Assembly: GCF_032594355.1 (NCBI RefSeq)
Contig: NZ_CP131061.1
Span: 1,488,001-1,552,000 of the forward strand
Source: Methanolapillus ohkumae
Lineage (GTDB): Archaea; Halobacteriota; Methanosarcinia; Methanosarcinales; Methanosarcinaceae
Length of the DNA stretch: 64,000 nucleotides
Direction of reading: 5' to 3'
Shown one piece after another: positions 16,551 to 26,059 of the stretch; position 1 is the stretch's first letter, and every line of letters starts with the position of its first letter. The notes under the pieces were generated by a model that was not told the DNA's origin, made no database searches, and saw only the letters and a program-made list of their open reading frames with translations. The translations under genes and the position numbers were made by a program.

Positions 16551-17306
16551 ATGCTTCAAATTGAAGATTTATATGTGGATGTTGCGGGGCGTCCGCTGCT
16601 TAAAAATGTGAATTTGGTCGTCGAAAAAGGAGACACCAACATTTTGTTTGGTCCAAATGGCGCGGGAAAATCCGCGCTTCTTTCAACGATTATGGGATTT
16701 TCCAATTACAAAGTCACATCCGGCCGAATTTACTTTAAAGGAAAAGATATCACGGACGCGCCGGTCAATGAACGGTCCAAAATGGGCATCGGAATAATGT
16801 CCCAGCGTCCGCCAAATATTGTCGGCGTCAAACTCAAAGAACTGCTGGAAATCGAATCGCAGGAGAAATCTATAGATATTGACAAAATGGCGGAATCCAT
16901 CGATATGGCCCGCTTTTTGAATCGTGACATCAACGTCGGCTTTTCCGGCGGCGAAATCAAGCGGTCGGAACTTCTCCAACTCCGGGTTCAAAAACCCGAT
17001 TTTTACTTGTTGGACGAGCCGGAATCGGGAGTGGACCCGGTGAATATGGCGCAGGTGGGAACGACCATTCAAAGAATGTTGTGTGCTCAGGGGGATTGCC
17101 GCGCCAACCCAAAAATCCGGAGCTCGGCATTGATTATTACCCACACGGGAGAAATTCTGAATTATTTGGACGCGGATAAAGCGTACATTTTGTGCAATGG
17201 AACCATCATGTGTTCCGGAAATCCGAACCGGTTGTTGAGCGAAATTAAATCAAAAGGGTATGAGGAGTGTATCCGATGCAAACTGGCAAATCCGATCAAT
17301 CTGTAA
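16551..17306 (+). CDS. sufC: Fe-S assembly ATPase SufC
   Basis: A 251-residue soluble ABC-type ATPase that drives Fe-S cluster assembly with SufB. Walker A is GPNGAGKSA (about 34-42; alanine instead of the more common threonine or serine in the last position), the signature FSGGEIKR (about 129) and Walker B FYLLDEPESGVD (about 150), where the SGVD segment is diagnostic for SufC. AGGAG precedes the ATG. It overlaps sufB by 31 bp. No sufD is present, as in most methanogens, which use a SufB2C2 core; a SufS homologue lies at 36.9 kb. Confidence 0.95.
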   Translation: MLQIEDLYVDVAGRPLLKNVNLVVEKGDTNILFGPNGAGKSALLSTIMGFSNYKVTSGRIYFKGKDITDAPVNERSKMGIGIMSQRPPNIVGVKLKELLEIESQEKSIDIDKMAESIDMARFLNRDINVGFSGGEIKRSELLQLRVQKPDFYLLDEPESGVDPVNMAQVGTTIQRMLCAQGDCRANPKIRSSALIITHTGEILNYLDADKAYILCNGTIMCSGNPNRLLSEIKSKGYEECIRCKLANPINL

Positions 17307-18538
17307 AAAGTGTGAAAAACACAAAAAAAGAAAAGACGGACGACGTGATCGTTCGTCAGTCTTTGGACAAAGAGGCCATGTACGGCACGTTTGTAGACAT
17401 GAAAACGTTTCAAATTCCGGATGAGTCCATTCGCGTAAATAAATTAACGGATTTGGATGACGTGGTCAAAAAGTCGCTGGTGAGTGCCGGAATTGCGCCG
17501 GACGGCAAAAACAAAAGCGGCAGCTTTTTGATGTACAACAACACGGTTTCCCATCACTCAACCGCGGTGGATGGTTTGGAACTCATGCCACTTAAGGACG
17601 CTTTTAAAAAATACGACTGGCTGGCGGAATACTCTTGGAAATTGGTGAGTCCGGAGGCGGACAAATACACGGCTCAGAGTTATTTGGAAGACTCGGACGG
17701 CTATTTTATCCGGGCGCTGGCCGGCAAAAAAATTCAATTTCCGATTCAATCTTGTCTGATGATTGGTTCTGAAAAGACGATGCAGACGGTTCACAATATT
17801 ATTATCATTGAGGAAAATGCCGAATTGGAAGTGATTACCGGGTGTGTGACGCATGACGACATCAAGCGTGCGCTGCACATTGGTGTCACGGAGATGTACA
17901 TTCAAAAAGGCGCGAAGCTGACGTTTAGCATGATCCATAATTGGGAGGAGGAAGTGGAAGTCCGTCCGCGCACGGGAATTCAAATTGAAGAGAATGGGCA
18001 ATTGGTCAACAATTATGTTTGTTTAAAGCCGGCTCGTTCTATTCAGACGAATCCGACCGCCCGTTTGGTCGGGGAAGGCGCAAAAGCCTTTTTCAACACG
18101 ATTGCCGTTGCCCACCCGAATTCTGTTTTGGATATGGGCAGCCGTGTTTTCTTGGACGCGCCCCGGACGAAAACCGAAATTATTTCCCGGACGATTACGC
18201 TGGGCGGCGAAATGATTTCGCGTGGCGACATTATCGGAAACGCGCCGGAAGTTTATGGTCATTTGGAATGTAATGGTTTGGTTCTGAATGAGAAAGGAAA
18301 GCAGCGCGCGATTCCCGCGCTTGAGGCGAACGCGATGAATGTGGAAATGACGCACGAGGCGGCAATCGGCCGGATTGCCCGCGACCAAGTGGAATACCTC
18401 ATGTCCCGGGGCCTGGAAGAAGGCGAGGCGACCGGTCTTATTGTGCGCGGATTTTTGAGCGCCGGCATTGAGGGCATTCCGGATGAACTCAAAGCGGAAA
18501 TTGCCGACATTGTCAAAAAGACGGAAAACGCTTCTTAA
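17276..18538 (+). CDS. sufB: Fe-S scaffold protein SufB
   Basis: A 420-residue SufB/SufD-family scaffold on which SufC acts to build Fe-S clusters. Family segments seen are SRTITLGGEMISRG, HLECNGLVLNEKG, ALEANAMNVEMTHEAAIGRI and the C-terminal YLMSRGLEEGEATGLIVRGF. The N-terminal helical region (about 1-140) is followed by the beta-helix core. GAGGAG at 17261-17266 is well placed for ATG 17276; the in-frame GTG at 17267 is too close. It overlaps sufC and is followed by a small TfoX-C gene. Whether it is called SufB or SufD cannot be fixed by sequence alone, but a lone copy paired with SufC acts as SufB. Confidence 0.92.
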   Translation: MQTGKSDQSVKSVKNTKKEKTDDVIVRQSLDKEAMYGTFVDMKTFQIPDESIRVNKLTDLDDVVKKSLVSAGIAPDGKNKSGSFLMYNNTVSHHSTAVDGLELMPLKDAFKKYDWLAEYSWKLVSPEADKYTAQSYLEDSDGYFIRALAGKKIQFPIQSCLMIGSEKTMQTVHNIIIIEENAELEVITGCVTHDDIKRALHIGVTEMYIQKGAKLTFSMIHNWEEEVEVRPRTGIQIEENGQLVNNYVCLKPARSIQTNPTARLVGEGAKAFFNTIAVAHPNSVLDMGSRVFLDAPRTKTEIISRTITLGGEMISRGDIIGNAPEVYGHLECNGLVLNEKGKQRAIPALEANAMNVEMTHEAAIGRIARDQVEYLMSRGLEEGEATGLIVRGFLSAGIEGIPDELKAEIADIVKKTENAS

Positions 18539-18569
18539 TTCTCCAAAAAATTCAGGGACTGAAAAATTT

Positions 18570-18824
18570 TTGAGTGAATTATCGGATTTGCCAAACGTGG
18601 GCAAAGTTTTGGAACGAAATCTGCGGCAAGCCGGCATTGAGACGCCGGAGCAACTCAAAAGAGCGGGTGCAAAGGAGGCTTTCCTTCGCATCCGCCTCCA
18701 TGCTGACCCGGACGCCTGCTTGCATATGCTTTACGGCATTCAGGGAGCGATTGATGGTGTCCCGGACAAGCTTTTGCCGGACGATATCCGGCAACAATTA
18801 AAAGCATTTTACAAAACGTTATAA
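18570..18824 (+). CDS. TfoX C-terminal domain protein
   Basis: An 84-residue protein consisting only of the TfoX/Sxy C-terminal helix-hairpin-helix-like domain: LPNVGKVLERNLRQAGIETPEQL followed by AFLRIRLH..PDACLHMLYGIQGAIDGVP. Full-length bacterial TfoX regulators have an additional N-terminal domain that is absent here. I chose the TTG at 18570 because the protein then starts at the domain; the frame can be extended into sufB, but that stretch is unlike the family. AGGGA lies upstream but rather far. Its role is unknown. A terminator follows, so it ends the suf operon. Confidence 0.8.
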   Translation: MSELSDLPNVGKVLERNLRQAGIETPEQLKRAGAKEAFLRIRLHADPDACLHMLYGIQGAIDGVPDKLLPDDIRQQLKAFYKTL

Positions 18825-18904
18825 TTTTTAAAATTAAAAAATTAAAAAATTAAAACAATTTCAAACTTTAATTATTCTCAAAAAACAATTCTTCAAAATC
18901 AATA

Positions 18905-18940
18905 AAAAAAGCCGGCATTCCTGCCGGCTTTTTCATTTTT
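18905..18940 (+). terminator. Terminator of the suf operon
   Basis: GCCGGCA (18911-18917), loop TTCC, TGCCGGC (18922-18928), then a T-run. Strong hairpin 80 bp after the TfoX-C stop. Confidence 0.85.
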
Positions 18941-19049
18941 CATTCCGTTTTTAAAAATGAATCCCCAAGTTCATTTTTTTGATGAATCGTTTTTTCGTTT
19001 TTGTTTTTTGAAAAATATTGATTGGATAATAATGGATGATGAAAATCAT

Positions 19050-19448
19050 TTATTTCTTATATTTTTTCTTTTTTTCCTTTTCCAATTCTTCCTGCTGCCT
19101 TAAATAATCAGCTTTGATTTCTTCGGGCGTTCGGACAATATCTGTTTTTCCGATAAATCTTTCAAAAGCGGTCGCGTTTGTGAAAACTTCTTCCCGCGTT
19201 CCTTTTTGATTAATCATCAGCCCGACAAAAATCAGGGCAAGACCCAAAATATCGTTCACGGTCGGAATTAGAAAAATACCGATTAATACGAACGTCGACG
19301 CGATAATCCCTTTTAACGCGCCTTTGCGGTAAGAAAAGTAACCGGTCCGCCGAAAAATCCGAAGGTCGCGGTAAGTCAAATACAAAATCGCCACATACGC
19401 AAAAATGCCGATGACGATATACATTGTGATTAAGTCAAAACCTGCCAT
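19050..19448 (-). CDS. Small membrane protein, three helices, basic tail
   Basis: A 132-residue protein I do not recognise. From ATG 19448 (MAGFDLITMYIVIGIF), preceded by GGAG, there is one N-terminal helix, a YLTYRDLRIFRRTGYFSYRKG basic loop, and a hydrophobic hairpin (about 50-85). A cytoplasmic region follows with a Glu/Lys-rich coiled-coil-like end (RQQEELEKEKKKK). The frame can be extended upstream to 19565, but that part is AT-driven and lacks a ribosome binding site. It is convergent with the suf operon and divergent from the CorC-like gene. Confidence 0.75.
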   Translation of the reverse strand: MAGFDLITMYIVIGIFAYVAILYLTYRDLRIFRRTGYFSYRKGALKGIIASTFVLIGIFLIPTVNDILGLALIFVGLMINQKGTREEVFTNATAFERFIGKTDIVRTPEEIKADYLRQQEELEKEKKKKYKK

Positions 19449-19728
19449 TTTTATTCTCCGATTTTTGTTTTTTACATTTTTTATTAGTTTTTTCGTCTCT
19501 TTGAAAATAAAATAAAAGAATACAAAGAAAATAGAAAAATAGAAAAGTAAATATGTAAAAGACATATAAAACCGTATTTAAAAAAACAAAATAAAAAATC
19601 AAAACAAAAAACCAAAACTAAAATAATCAAAATAAAAAATCAAAACTAAAATAATCAAACATTTCAATTTTCATTTCATTTTTATTTTTCAATTTTTTCT
19701 GTTTTTCAATAAACGAGTGTGAAAAGAC

Positions 19729-21003
19729 GTGGACATTTCCGCCGGTTGGTATTTGCTGCTTGTTGTTTTATTGGCTTTTTCCGCCTTTTTTTCGTCAGCG
19801 GAAACTTCTTTTTCCTCCATTCACAAAATCCGTTTTAAAACAATGGCGGAAGAAGGAAATGACAAAGCGAAACGTGTGCTAAAAATCACCGACGACTACG
19901 ATAAATTTATTTCCACCGTCCTCATCGGAAACAATTTGGTCAACATTGCGGCAGCCACGGTTGCAGCCATCATTTTCGGGCAACTGTTTCCCGAAGAAAT
20001 CGCGGCGGCGGTGTCGACGGTTGTTATGACGCTGCTCGTTTTGACGTTTGGCGAAATTTTGCCCAAGAGCTTTGCCAAAGCCAATGCGGACAGCCTGGCG
20101 GTAAAATTCGTGGTTCCGGTGGAAGCCATTTCCATTCTTCTGTCGCCCTTTGTTTTCGTTTTTGCCAAAATGGCATCCTTTGCGGGACGGTCCGGCAAAA
20201 ATGAGATGAAGCAGCCGACGGTTACGGAAGAAGAACTCAAATACATTATCGAATCCATTGAAGAAGAAGGTGTCATCGGGGAGCTCGAAAGCGAACTCAT
20301 CCAATCCGCGATGGATTTTGACGCGACCGAAGTTCAAGAAGTCATGGTCCCCCGCGTGGACGTGGTGGCGCTCAATGTCGATGACAGTCAAGAAGCCATC
20401 ATGAAACAAATCGTTGAAAAGGGATACTCGCGAATGCCGGTGTACGAAAACAACATTGACAGCATCATCGGCGTGGTTCACGTCCGGGATGTTTTAATAG
20501 AATGGGCAAATGCCCGGCCGGCCAGCTTGCGGGAATTGATGAAACCCTGCAAATTTGTCTACAAAACCATGAAAATCGAGCCGCTTCTTCATGAGTTCAG
20601 CCAATCCAAAACGCATTTTGCGGTGGTGGTGGACGATTACGGCGGAACCAGCGGTATTGTGACGATGGAAGATGTTTTAGAAGAATTGGTCGGCGAAATT
20701 TGGGACGAAACCGATGAAATCGTGAATGACATCGTGAAACTCGAAGATGGCACGTATGAAGTCAGCGGCAATTGCAACATTTACGACCTTTTGGAACATT
20801 TGGACGTGGATGAGAAAAATTTCGATTGTGACTACAACACCGCCGGCGGATGGACGCTGGAAGTCTTTGAACGGATTCCCGAAGTCGGCGAAAGCTTCGA
20901 TTACAAAAACCTTCAAGTTACGATTCTGGAAGTCGACGACCAGCGGGTGACGAAATTAAAAATTAAAAAAACAAATTCGGCAGAAACGGAAAATATAAAT
21001 TAA
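19729..21003 (+). CDS. CNNM/CorC-type CBS-domain membrane protein
   Basis: A 424-residue protein of the CNNM-CBS-CorC_HlyC family, linked to Mg2+/Co2+ transport or efflux. The N-terminal DUF21/CNNM part (about 1-190) has three or four helices and the signature FFSSAETSFSS. Two CBS domains follow (about 205-325; MVPRVDVVAL and GYSRMPVYE, then HFAVVVDDYGGTSGIVTMEDVLEELVGEI). The C-terminal CorC_HlyC domain spans about 335-415. The start is GTG at 19729, giving MDISAGWYL, the usual N-terminus. It appears monocistronic, with an R1 repeat just after the stop. Confidence 0.92.
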   Translation: MDISAGWYLLLVVLLAFSAFFSSAETSFSSIHKIRFKTMAEEGNDKAKRVLKITDDYDKFISTVLIGNNLVNIAAATVAAIIFGQLFPEEIAAAVSTVVMTLLVLTFGEILPKSFAKANADSLAVKFVVPVEAISILLSPFVFVFAKMASFAGRSGKNEMKQPTVTEEELKYIIESIEEEGVIGELESELIQSAMDFDATEVQEVMVPRVDVVALNVDDSQEAIMKQIVEKGYSRMPVYENNIDSIIGVVHVRDVLIEWANARPASLRELMKPCKFVYKTMKIEPLLHEFSQSKTHFAVVVDDYGGTSGIVTMEDVLEELVGEIWDETDEIVNDIVKLEDGTYEVSGNCNIYDLLEHLDVDEKNFDCDYNTAGGWTLEVFERIPEVGESFDYKNLQVTILEVDDQRVTKLKIKKTNSAETENIN

Positions 21004-21009
21004 TGGTTT

Positions 21010-21060
21010 TTTCGTTTTAGTCCTCGGTGGCGACCACGTGCGTTACAGCAACAACTTTGT
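21010..21060 (-). repeat. Dispersed repeat R1, copy 6 (diverged)
   Basis: On the minus strand GTTGCTGTAACGCACGTGG follows ACAAAG. It lies just after the CorC-like gene. Confidence 0.6.
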
Positions 21061-21213
21061 CCTCTCGTGTGAAAAACCGGCAGGACGGATTATTTGAGAC
21101 AATTGCTAAATTGCTAAATTTTTTATTTTCGTTTTATTCATAAAAAAGAACGTTTTCCCGTAATTGGTTTTCCGCCTCTCCTTCTTTGTTTTATAAACAT
21201 GCATCTGGCAACC

Positions 21214-21221
21214 TATATATA
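21214..21221 (+). promoter_or_regulatory. TATA box of the thermosome gene
   Basis: TATATATA preceded by a purine-containing BRE-like stretch (GGCAACC) fits an archaeal promoter. It would give a leader of about 130 nt before the TTG start. Confidence 0.6.
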
Positions 21222-21306
21222 GAAGTTCTAACATTAATTTATCCTGAATCATCTTCATCACCAATGCTTGATATTGATTTTCAATTCATGATTCTTACAA
21301 TGAATC

Positions 21307-21344
21307 TTATGTAATATTTTTATGTAATATTCTTATGTAATATT
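21307..21344 (+). repeat. Three 13 bp direct repeats in thermosome leader
   Basis: TTATGTAATATT starts at 21307, 21320 and 21333, exactly 13 bp apart, between the TATA box and the ribosome binding site. Position in the leader suggests RNA-level or operator use, or plain slippage. Confidence 0.85.
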
Positions 21345-21375
21345 TTACTCTTTCAAAAATCAGGAGGATTTACAT

Positions 21376-23010
21376 TTGTCTGGACAAACAGGACAACCGA
21401 TTTTTATATTAAGTGAAGGAAGCAGAAGAACCCGCGGTTCCGACGCTCAAAACAACAACATTATGGCCGCAAAAGCCGTTGCGGAAGCCGTCCGCACAAC
21501 CCTCGGCCCCAAAGGCATGGACAAAATGCTGGTCGATTCCATGGGCGATGTCATCATTACCAACGACGGTGCCGCCATCCTTCGGGAAATGGACATTGAG
21601 CACCCGGCCGCGAAAATGATTGTCGAAATCTCCAAAACACAAGATGCCGAAGTCGGAGACGGAACCACAACCGCCGCCGTTTTGGCCGGAGAACTTCTCG
21701 CGAACGCCGAATCCCTTCTGGACGAAGGAATCCACCCGACCATTATCTCCGCCGGCTACCGGATGGCCGCCGAAAAAGCGCAAGAGATTGTCAAATCCAT
21801 CGCGATTGATGTGTCCGTCGACGACGTGGAAACCTTGACCAAAATCGCCGCGACCGCCGTCACCGGAAAAGGCGCGGAATCCCACAAAGACAAGTTATCC
21901 GACTTAACCGTCCAAGCCGTCCGCTCGATTGTGAAGAAAGACGCGAGCGGCAAAATGGTGGCCGACACCGACAAAATCAAAATCGAAAAGCGCTCCGGCG
22001 GAAGCATCGGAGACTCCGAATTGATTGACGGTGTCATCATTGACAAAGAACGTGTTCACCCGAACATGCCCAGCCGCATCGAAAACGCGAAAGTTTTGCT
22101 TCTCAGTGCCGCGATCGAATACAAAAAGACGGAAGCCAAATCTGAAATCAAGATTACATCTCCGGACCAAATGCTCGGCTTTATCGAACAAGAAGAAGCC
22201 ATGCTCAAAGAAATGATTAAAAAAGTCATTGACTCCGGCGCAAATGTTGTATTTTCCCAAAAAGGAATCGACGACCTCGCCCAGTATTACCTTGCGAAAG
22301 CCGGCATTTTGGCCGCCCGTAGAATCAAGAAAAGCGATATGGATCGCTTGTCCGAAGCCACCAACGCCAAAGTCATCATGACGATTGACGAAATCACAAA
22401 AGCCGACCTTGGAACCTGCGGCCTTGTGGAAGAACGTGAAACCTCGGGCTCTAAAATGATTTATGTTACCAAGTGCCCGGGCACCAAGAGTGTTTCCATT
22501 TTCCTGCGCGGCGGAACCGAACACGTTGTTGACGCGCTCGACCGTGCGATGGAAGACGCGATTCGCGTGGTCGGCGTTGCCATCGAGGACCAAAAAGTGG
22601 TTGTCGGCGGCGGCTCCCCGGAAATTGAAATTTCCCTCCGGCTCCAGGAATTTGCGTCCACACTTTCCGGACGGGAGCAGTTGGCGGTTTCTAAGTTTGC
22701 CGAATCCATGGAAATCATTCCGCAAACCCTTGCCGAAAATGCCGGCCTTGACCCGATTAATATGCTGGCCGAAATGAAATCCGCGCATGAGAAAGGCAAC
22801 AAAAATGCCGGCTTAAACGTTTACAAAGGAAAGGTTGAGGACATGTACAAAAACAATGTCTTAGAACCGCTCCGGATTAAGACGCAAGCGATTAACGCCG
22901 CGACCGAAGCCACCATCATGATTCTTCGAATCGACGACGTCATCGCATCCTCCCGGGCAGCTCCGATGCCGCCGGGCGGAATGGGTGGAATGGGCGGCCC
23001 AATGATGTAA
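21376..23010 (+). CDS. Thermosome subunit (group II chaperonin)
   Basis: A 544-residue ATP-driven protein-folding chaperonin that assembles into double-ring complexes. Family motifs: RTTLGPKGMDKML (about 38-50), VTNDG-type VIITNDGAAIL, EVGDGTTTAAVLAG (about 90-103), GGGSPEIEISLRL (about 413) and the Gly-Gly-Met-rich C-terminal tail (GGMGGMGGPMM). Translation starts at TTG 21376 (MSGQTGQPIF), set by an AGGAGGAT site at 21361-21368. It is a single gene with its own TATA box, leader repeats and terminator. Methanosarcinales usually have several paralogues; only one is in this window. Confidence 0.97.
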   Translation: MSGQTGQPIFILSEGSRRTRGSDAQNNNIMAAKAVAEAVRTTLGPKGMDKMLVDSMGDVIITNDGAAILREMDIEHPAAKMIVEISKTQDAEVGDGTTTAAVLAGELLANAESLLDEGIHPTIISAGYRMAAEKAQEIVKSIAIDVSVDDVETLTKIAATAVTGKGAESHKDKLSDLTVQAVRSIVKKDASGKMVADTDKIKIEKRSGGSIGDSELIDGVIIDKERVHPNMPSRIENAKVLLLSAAIEYKKTEAKSEIKITSPDQMLGFIEQEEAMLKEMIKKVIDSGANVVFSQKGIDDLAQYYLAKAGILAARRIKKSDMDRLSEATNAKVIMTIDEITKADLGTCGLVEERETSGSKMIYVTKCPGTKSVSIFLRGGTEHVVDALDRAMEDAIRVVGVAIEDQKVVVGGGSPEIEISLRLQEFASTLSGREQLAVSKFAESMEIIPQTLAENAGLDPINMLAEMKSAHEKGNKNAGLNVYKGKVEDMYKNNVLEPLRIKTQAINAATEATIMILRIDDVIASSRAAPMPPGGMGGMGGPMM

Positions 23011-23102
23011 AAAACAAAATCAGAACGTAAAAATCAAAACAAAATAAAAACATAAAATAAAAATAGATGAATTTTAAAAAATAGATTCACTCCAAAAAAA
23101 GT

Positions 23103-23132
23103 AAGCGGGCGGTTTTACCGCCCGCTTTTTTT
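23103..23132. terminator. Bidirectional terminator, thermosome / surface protein
   Basis: GCGGGCGG (23105-23112), loop TTTTA, CCGCCCGC (23118-23125), then seven T on the plus strand. It serves the thermosome transcript and possibly the convergent surface-protein gene. Confidence 0.85.
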
Positions 23133-23173
23133 ATCGATTTTTTCATCTTTCAAAGATGTTTCTTTTTTCAAAT

Positions 23174-26059
23174 TCATTTCTTTCTCATGACGAAATACCA
23201 ATAAGCAATTCCGCCAATGATGAGAAGTACCAAAATACCGCCGATTATCCAAATCCAATGGTTTCCGCCGGATTCCAGGCCGGAACCGCTTCCGTTGCCG
23301 GAAACATTATTGTTTTGGTTTTGGCCGGTTTGACCGCCGTTTTGATTATTTTGTTCGCCGTTTGAACTTCCGATTTGCGGCGGTTCGCTTGAAACATTTC
23401 GGCCTCCGGTGATTCTCACGTTTTCACCGCCAAACCCGCCGCTTGAACCGATTTCGTTAACCGTCAAAGCTGCGGCATCGGATTCAATAGAAACACCAAT
23501 TCCGGTACCGGTTACCTGAACTTTAAACAAATAACCATCCATATCCAGCGTTGACGTGAAGCTCAAAACAGCATTTATTCCATCCGGTGTCCATTCTTGG
23601 AAGACTCCGCGGCCATCGTCATAGAACCATTTGTAATTAAATCCGCTGACATCCGTTGTTTCAAAGGTTGCCGTCACTTGTTCTTTAACTGTGACATCCA
23701 TCGGATTTTCAAAAACCATCAGCGAAGCAGATTCCGAAGACGTGACGATTCCTTCATCCGAATTTACAACAACTCTATATTCTCCGGCATCGCCGCTTGT
23801 CGTTGTCATTGAAAGGGTTGCTTCGTCTTTGCCGGAAATGTCTTCAAAAATTCCCGAATTGTTTTTCTGCCATTGGAAAGAGAAAACGGTCGGCAGCGTT
23901 CCCGTCACAGAAAAAGTGGCTTGTTCTCCAATAAAAGCAATCGTGTCTGTTGGATTTGAAACAACGGTCAGCGAAGCAGATTCCGAAGACGCGACGATTC
24001 CTTCATCCGATTTTTTGACAACAACTCTATATTCTCCGGCATCGCCGCTTGTGACATCAGAAATCGTATATGAATTTGTTGTCCCGCCGATTCCGGTTGT
24101 CACATTAGCCCAACTTACAGAAGTGTTTTTCTGCCATTGGTAAGAGAGACCGGTTGGCGACGGTTCCGTCACAGGTGAAATCGAAAAAGTTGCTGTCTTG
24201 CCAACAAAAGCAACCGTATTCGCAGGGTTTTTAAGAACCGTCAATGTGAACGTATTAGACCCATCCCATTTTTCAGAAGTCGGATCAATCACATTTACAT
24301 AATAGTTCCCGTTCGTAGATTTATTGCCGGTCAATGCAAATTGTGAACCACCAGAGAAGATAGGAGAGGACGTATCTACCCTATACCACTTATAATCCAA
24401 TTCATTCGTGCCGCCGGATTCTCCGGTTGCTTCCACTGAAAAAGTGGCCACCTGTCCGTCAAAAACAATCTGGTTTTTAGGTTGAGTTGTAATTTTTGTT
24501 GCGGGCCGGACAGTCAATTTGGCCGGGCCGATGAAATAAGATTCCCCGCCTTTCGTGATACGGCATTGATATTGATTTCCATTCATGTTGGTTTTGACAT
24601 CATTTAACTCCAAAGAAGAGGAGGTTTTCCCGTCAATCACCATAAATACATTACCGGGATTCGGTCCTTTCTTATACCATTGGTAAGAGTCCGCAGGTGA
24701 AATTCCGCTGTTCCATGTAAAAAATTGTCCTTCAAAGGCAGTTGCGTCGGGAAGTCCGGTTCCAAATCCTTTTCCGTCCACTTGGTACAAATACAAGAAG
24801 CCATTCTCATCCGTTTTTGACTTAAAGGAAACATCAGTTACTTCATTGTTTGTCAAGGAATACAAAGAATTTGCTGTCAACCCTTCGATTTTCTTTTGAA
24901 ACACAGGGTTTCCGGCACTGTTGTTGATTTTATTATCAGCTTCTATATCAGAATATCCCTGAATATTTGCAAAATTGTTGGACGTTCCCGGTGTGTAAAT
25001 GCTTCCGCCATCAATGATAATCTTTGAAAATCCGTCGTTTCCGGGTGTTAACCCGCCGCCACCTTTTCCGCCGCCAATTGCGTAACCGCCGGATGAGGTG
25101 ACTTTTATGGTTCCGCCTTTTATTGTCATTTCTGTAATACTGCCACCGCTGCCGCCGCCGAAGACGCCGCCATCACCACCCGTTGCTGTAATCTGTGCTG
25201 AATTCGATACTGTCATTTCTGTAATACTGCCACCACTGTTACCGCCGCCGCCGCCGCCGCCGCCGATGCCGCTGCCGCCGCCGCCGCCGAAGACGGTGCT
25301 GCCACTACCGTTACCACCCGTTGCTGTAATCTGTGCTGAACCCGATACTATCATTTCTGTAATACTACCGCCGCCAATGCCGCTGCCACCGCCACCGCCA
25401 ATGCCGCTGCCACCGCCGTTGCCTTCGCCAACGCTGTCGCCGCCTATTGCTTCAATTTTTACAAAACCCGCAATAATTATTGTACCGGCAGATTCTCCGG
25501 CTTTTCCGCCGATTCCGGCACTTCCCGGACCGCCGTAAACTTTCAAATGGTTGGAATCTTTTACAGATTCATTGGCGGTAATTGTCAAAAATTGATCGGT
25601 ACCGACATGGATTCCGGTTAAACTGAAAGTGGCATTAATTTCGTTGTTGCCTTCCACAAAAAGAGTTGTGCCTTCGGCACCGTCGATGTCAATTCCATGT
25701 TTTCCGGAAGGCGCAGTGATGTTTAAATTTTGGATTGTTAAATTTAACGGTGCTGTTCGCGTCGCTGCTTCAATATTCGTATTTGCCAAATTCACGCCGT
25801 CACCGACAATTTTTAAATTGGTAATATTGACAGGAATAGTGATTGTTCCGCAGCCCCAGCCCGTGCTTGTCAAACTTAAAGTATGACCATTGGGTTGGCT
25901 GGATGTATCCCATCCAGATAATATGTTATTTGCCTCAGTTGCGTTATTTGCCTGTGCTTCTGCTGCGAACGCCACGCTTGGGACAAATACGAAAAAAATC
26001 GCCAAGGCGATAAGGATAATAAAAAATAGATTTGATGATTTTTCTTTATTCCGATTCAT
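23174..26059 (-). CDS. Large Gly-rich/Ig-like surface protein
   Basis: A 961-residue secreted, membrane-anchored protein. The N-terminus has a hydrophobic signal segment ending VAFA (about 33). Next comes a beta-helical region with GIDIDGAEG and LTITAN, then a glycine-rich repeat region (about 200-360) of GGGGSGIGGGGG and TEMTVS.SAQITATGG units. From about 460 to 880 there are four Ig-like units with YQWQKN and GEYRVVV/QCRI signatures. An Asn/Gln/Gly linker, a transmembrane helix (about 938-957) and MRKK close the protein. The two central Ig units are near-duplicates (DAGEYRVVVKKSDEGIV and DAGEYRVVVNSDEGIV). The layout is that of gut methanogen adhesins; the ligand is unknown. Confidence 0.87.
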   Translation of the reverse strand: MNRNKEKSSNLFFIILIALAIFFVFVPSVAFAAEAQANNATEANNILSGWDTSSQPNGHTLSLTSTGWGCGTITIPVNITNLKIVGDGVNLANTNIEAATRTAPLNLTIQNLNITAPSGKHGIDIDGAEGTTLFVEGNNEINATFSLTGIHVGTDQFLTITANESVKDSNHLKVYGGPGSAGIGGKAGESAGTIIIAGFVKIEAIGGDSVGEGNGGGSGIGGGGGSGIGGGSITEMIVSGSAQITATGGNGSGSTVFGGGGGSGIGGGGGGGGNSGGSITEMTVSNSAQITATGGDGGVFGGGSGGSITEMTIKGGTIKVTSSGGYAIGGGKGGGGLTPGNDGFSKIIIDGGSIYTPGTSNNFANIQGYSDIEADNKINNSAGNPVFQKKIEGLTANSLYSLTNNEVTDVSFKSKTDENGFLYLYQVDGKGFGTGLPDATAFEGQFFTWNSGISPADSYQWYKKGPNPGNVFMVIDGKTSSSLELNDVKTNMNGNQYQCRITKGGESYFIGPAKLTVRPATKITTQPKNQIVFDGQVATFSVEATGESGGTNELDYKWYRVDTSSPIFSGGSQFALTGNKSTNGNYYVNVIDPTSEKWDGSNTFTLTVLKNPANTVAFVGKTATFSISPVTEPSPTGLSYQWQKNTSVSWANVTTGIGGTTNSYTISDVTSGDAGEYRVVVKKSDEGIVASSESASLTVVSNPTDTIAFIGEQATFSVTGTLPTVFSFQWQKNNSGIFEDISGKDEATLSMTTTSGDAGEYRVVVNSDEGIVTSSESASLMVFENPMDVTVKEQVTATFETTDVSGFNYKWFYDDGRGVFQEWTPDGINAVLSFTSTLDMDGYLFKVQVTGTGIGVSIESDAAALTVNEIGSSGGFGGENVRITGGRNVSSEPPQIGSSNGEQNNQNGGQTGQNQNNNVSGNGSGSGLESGGNHWIWIIGGILVLLIIGGIAYWYFVMRKK

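Noticed and set aside
21904..22788. Long antisense frame (294 codons) opposite the thermosome gene
   Set aside because: It is a shadow of a strongly biased coding sequence with His/Phe/Asn-rich nonsense composition and no start signals.
25098..25538. Pro-rich plus-strand frame opposite the large surface protein
   Set aside because: It mirrors the Gly-rich repeats of the real gene on the minus strand.
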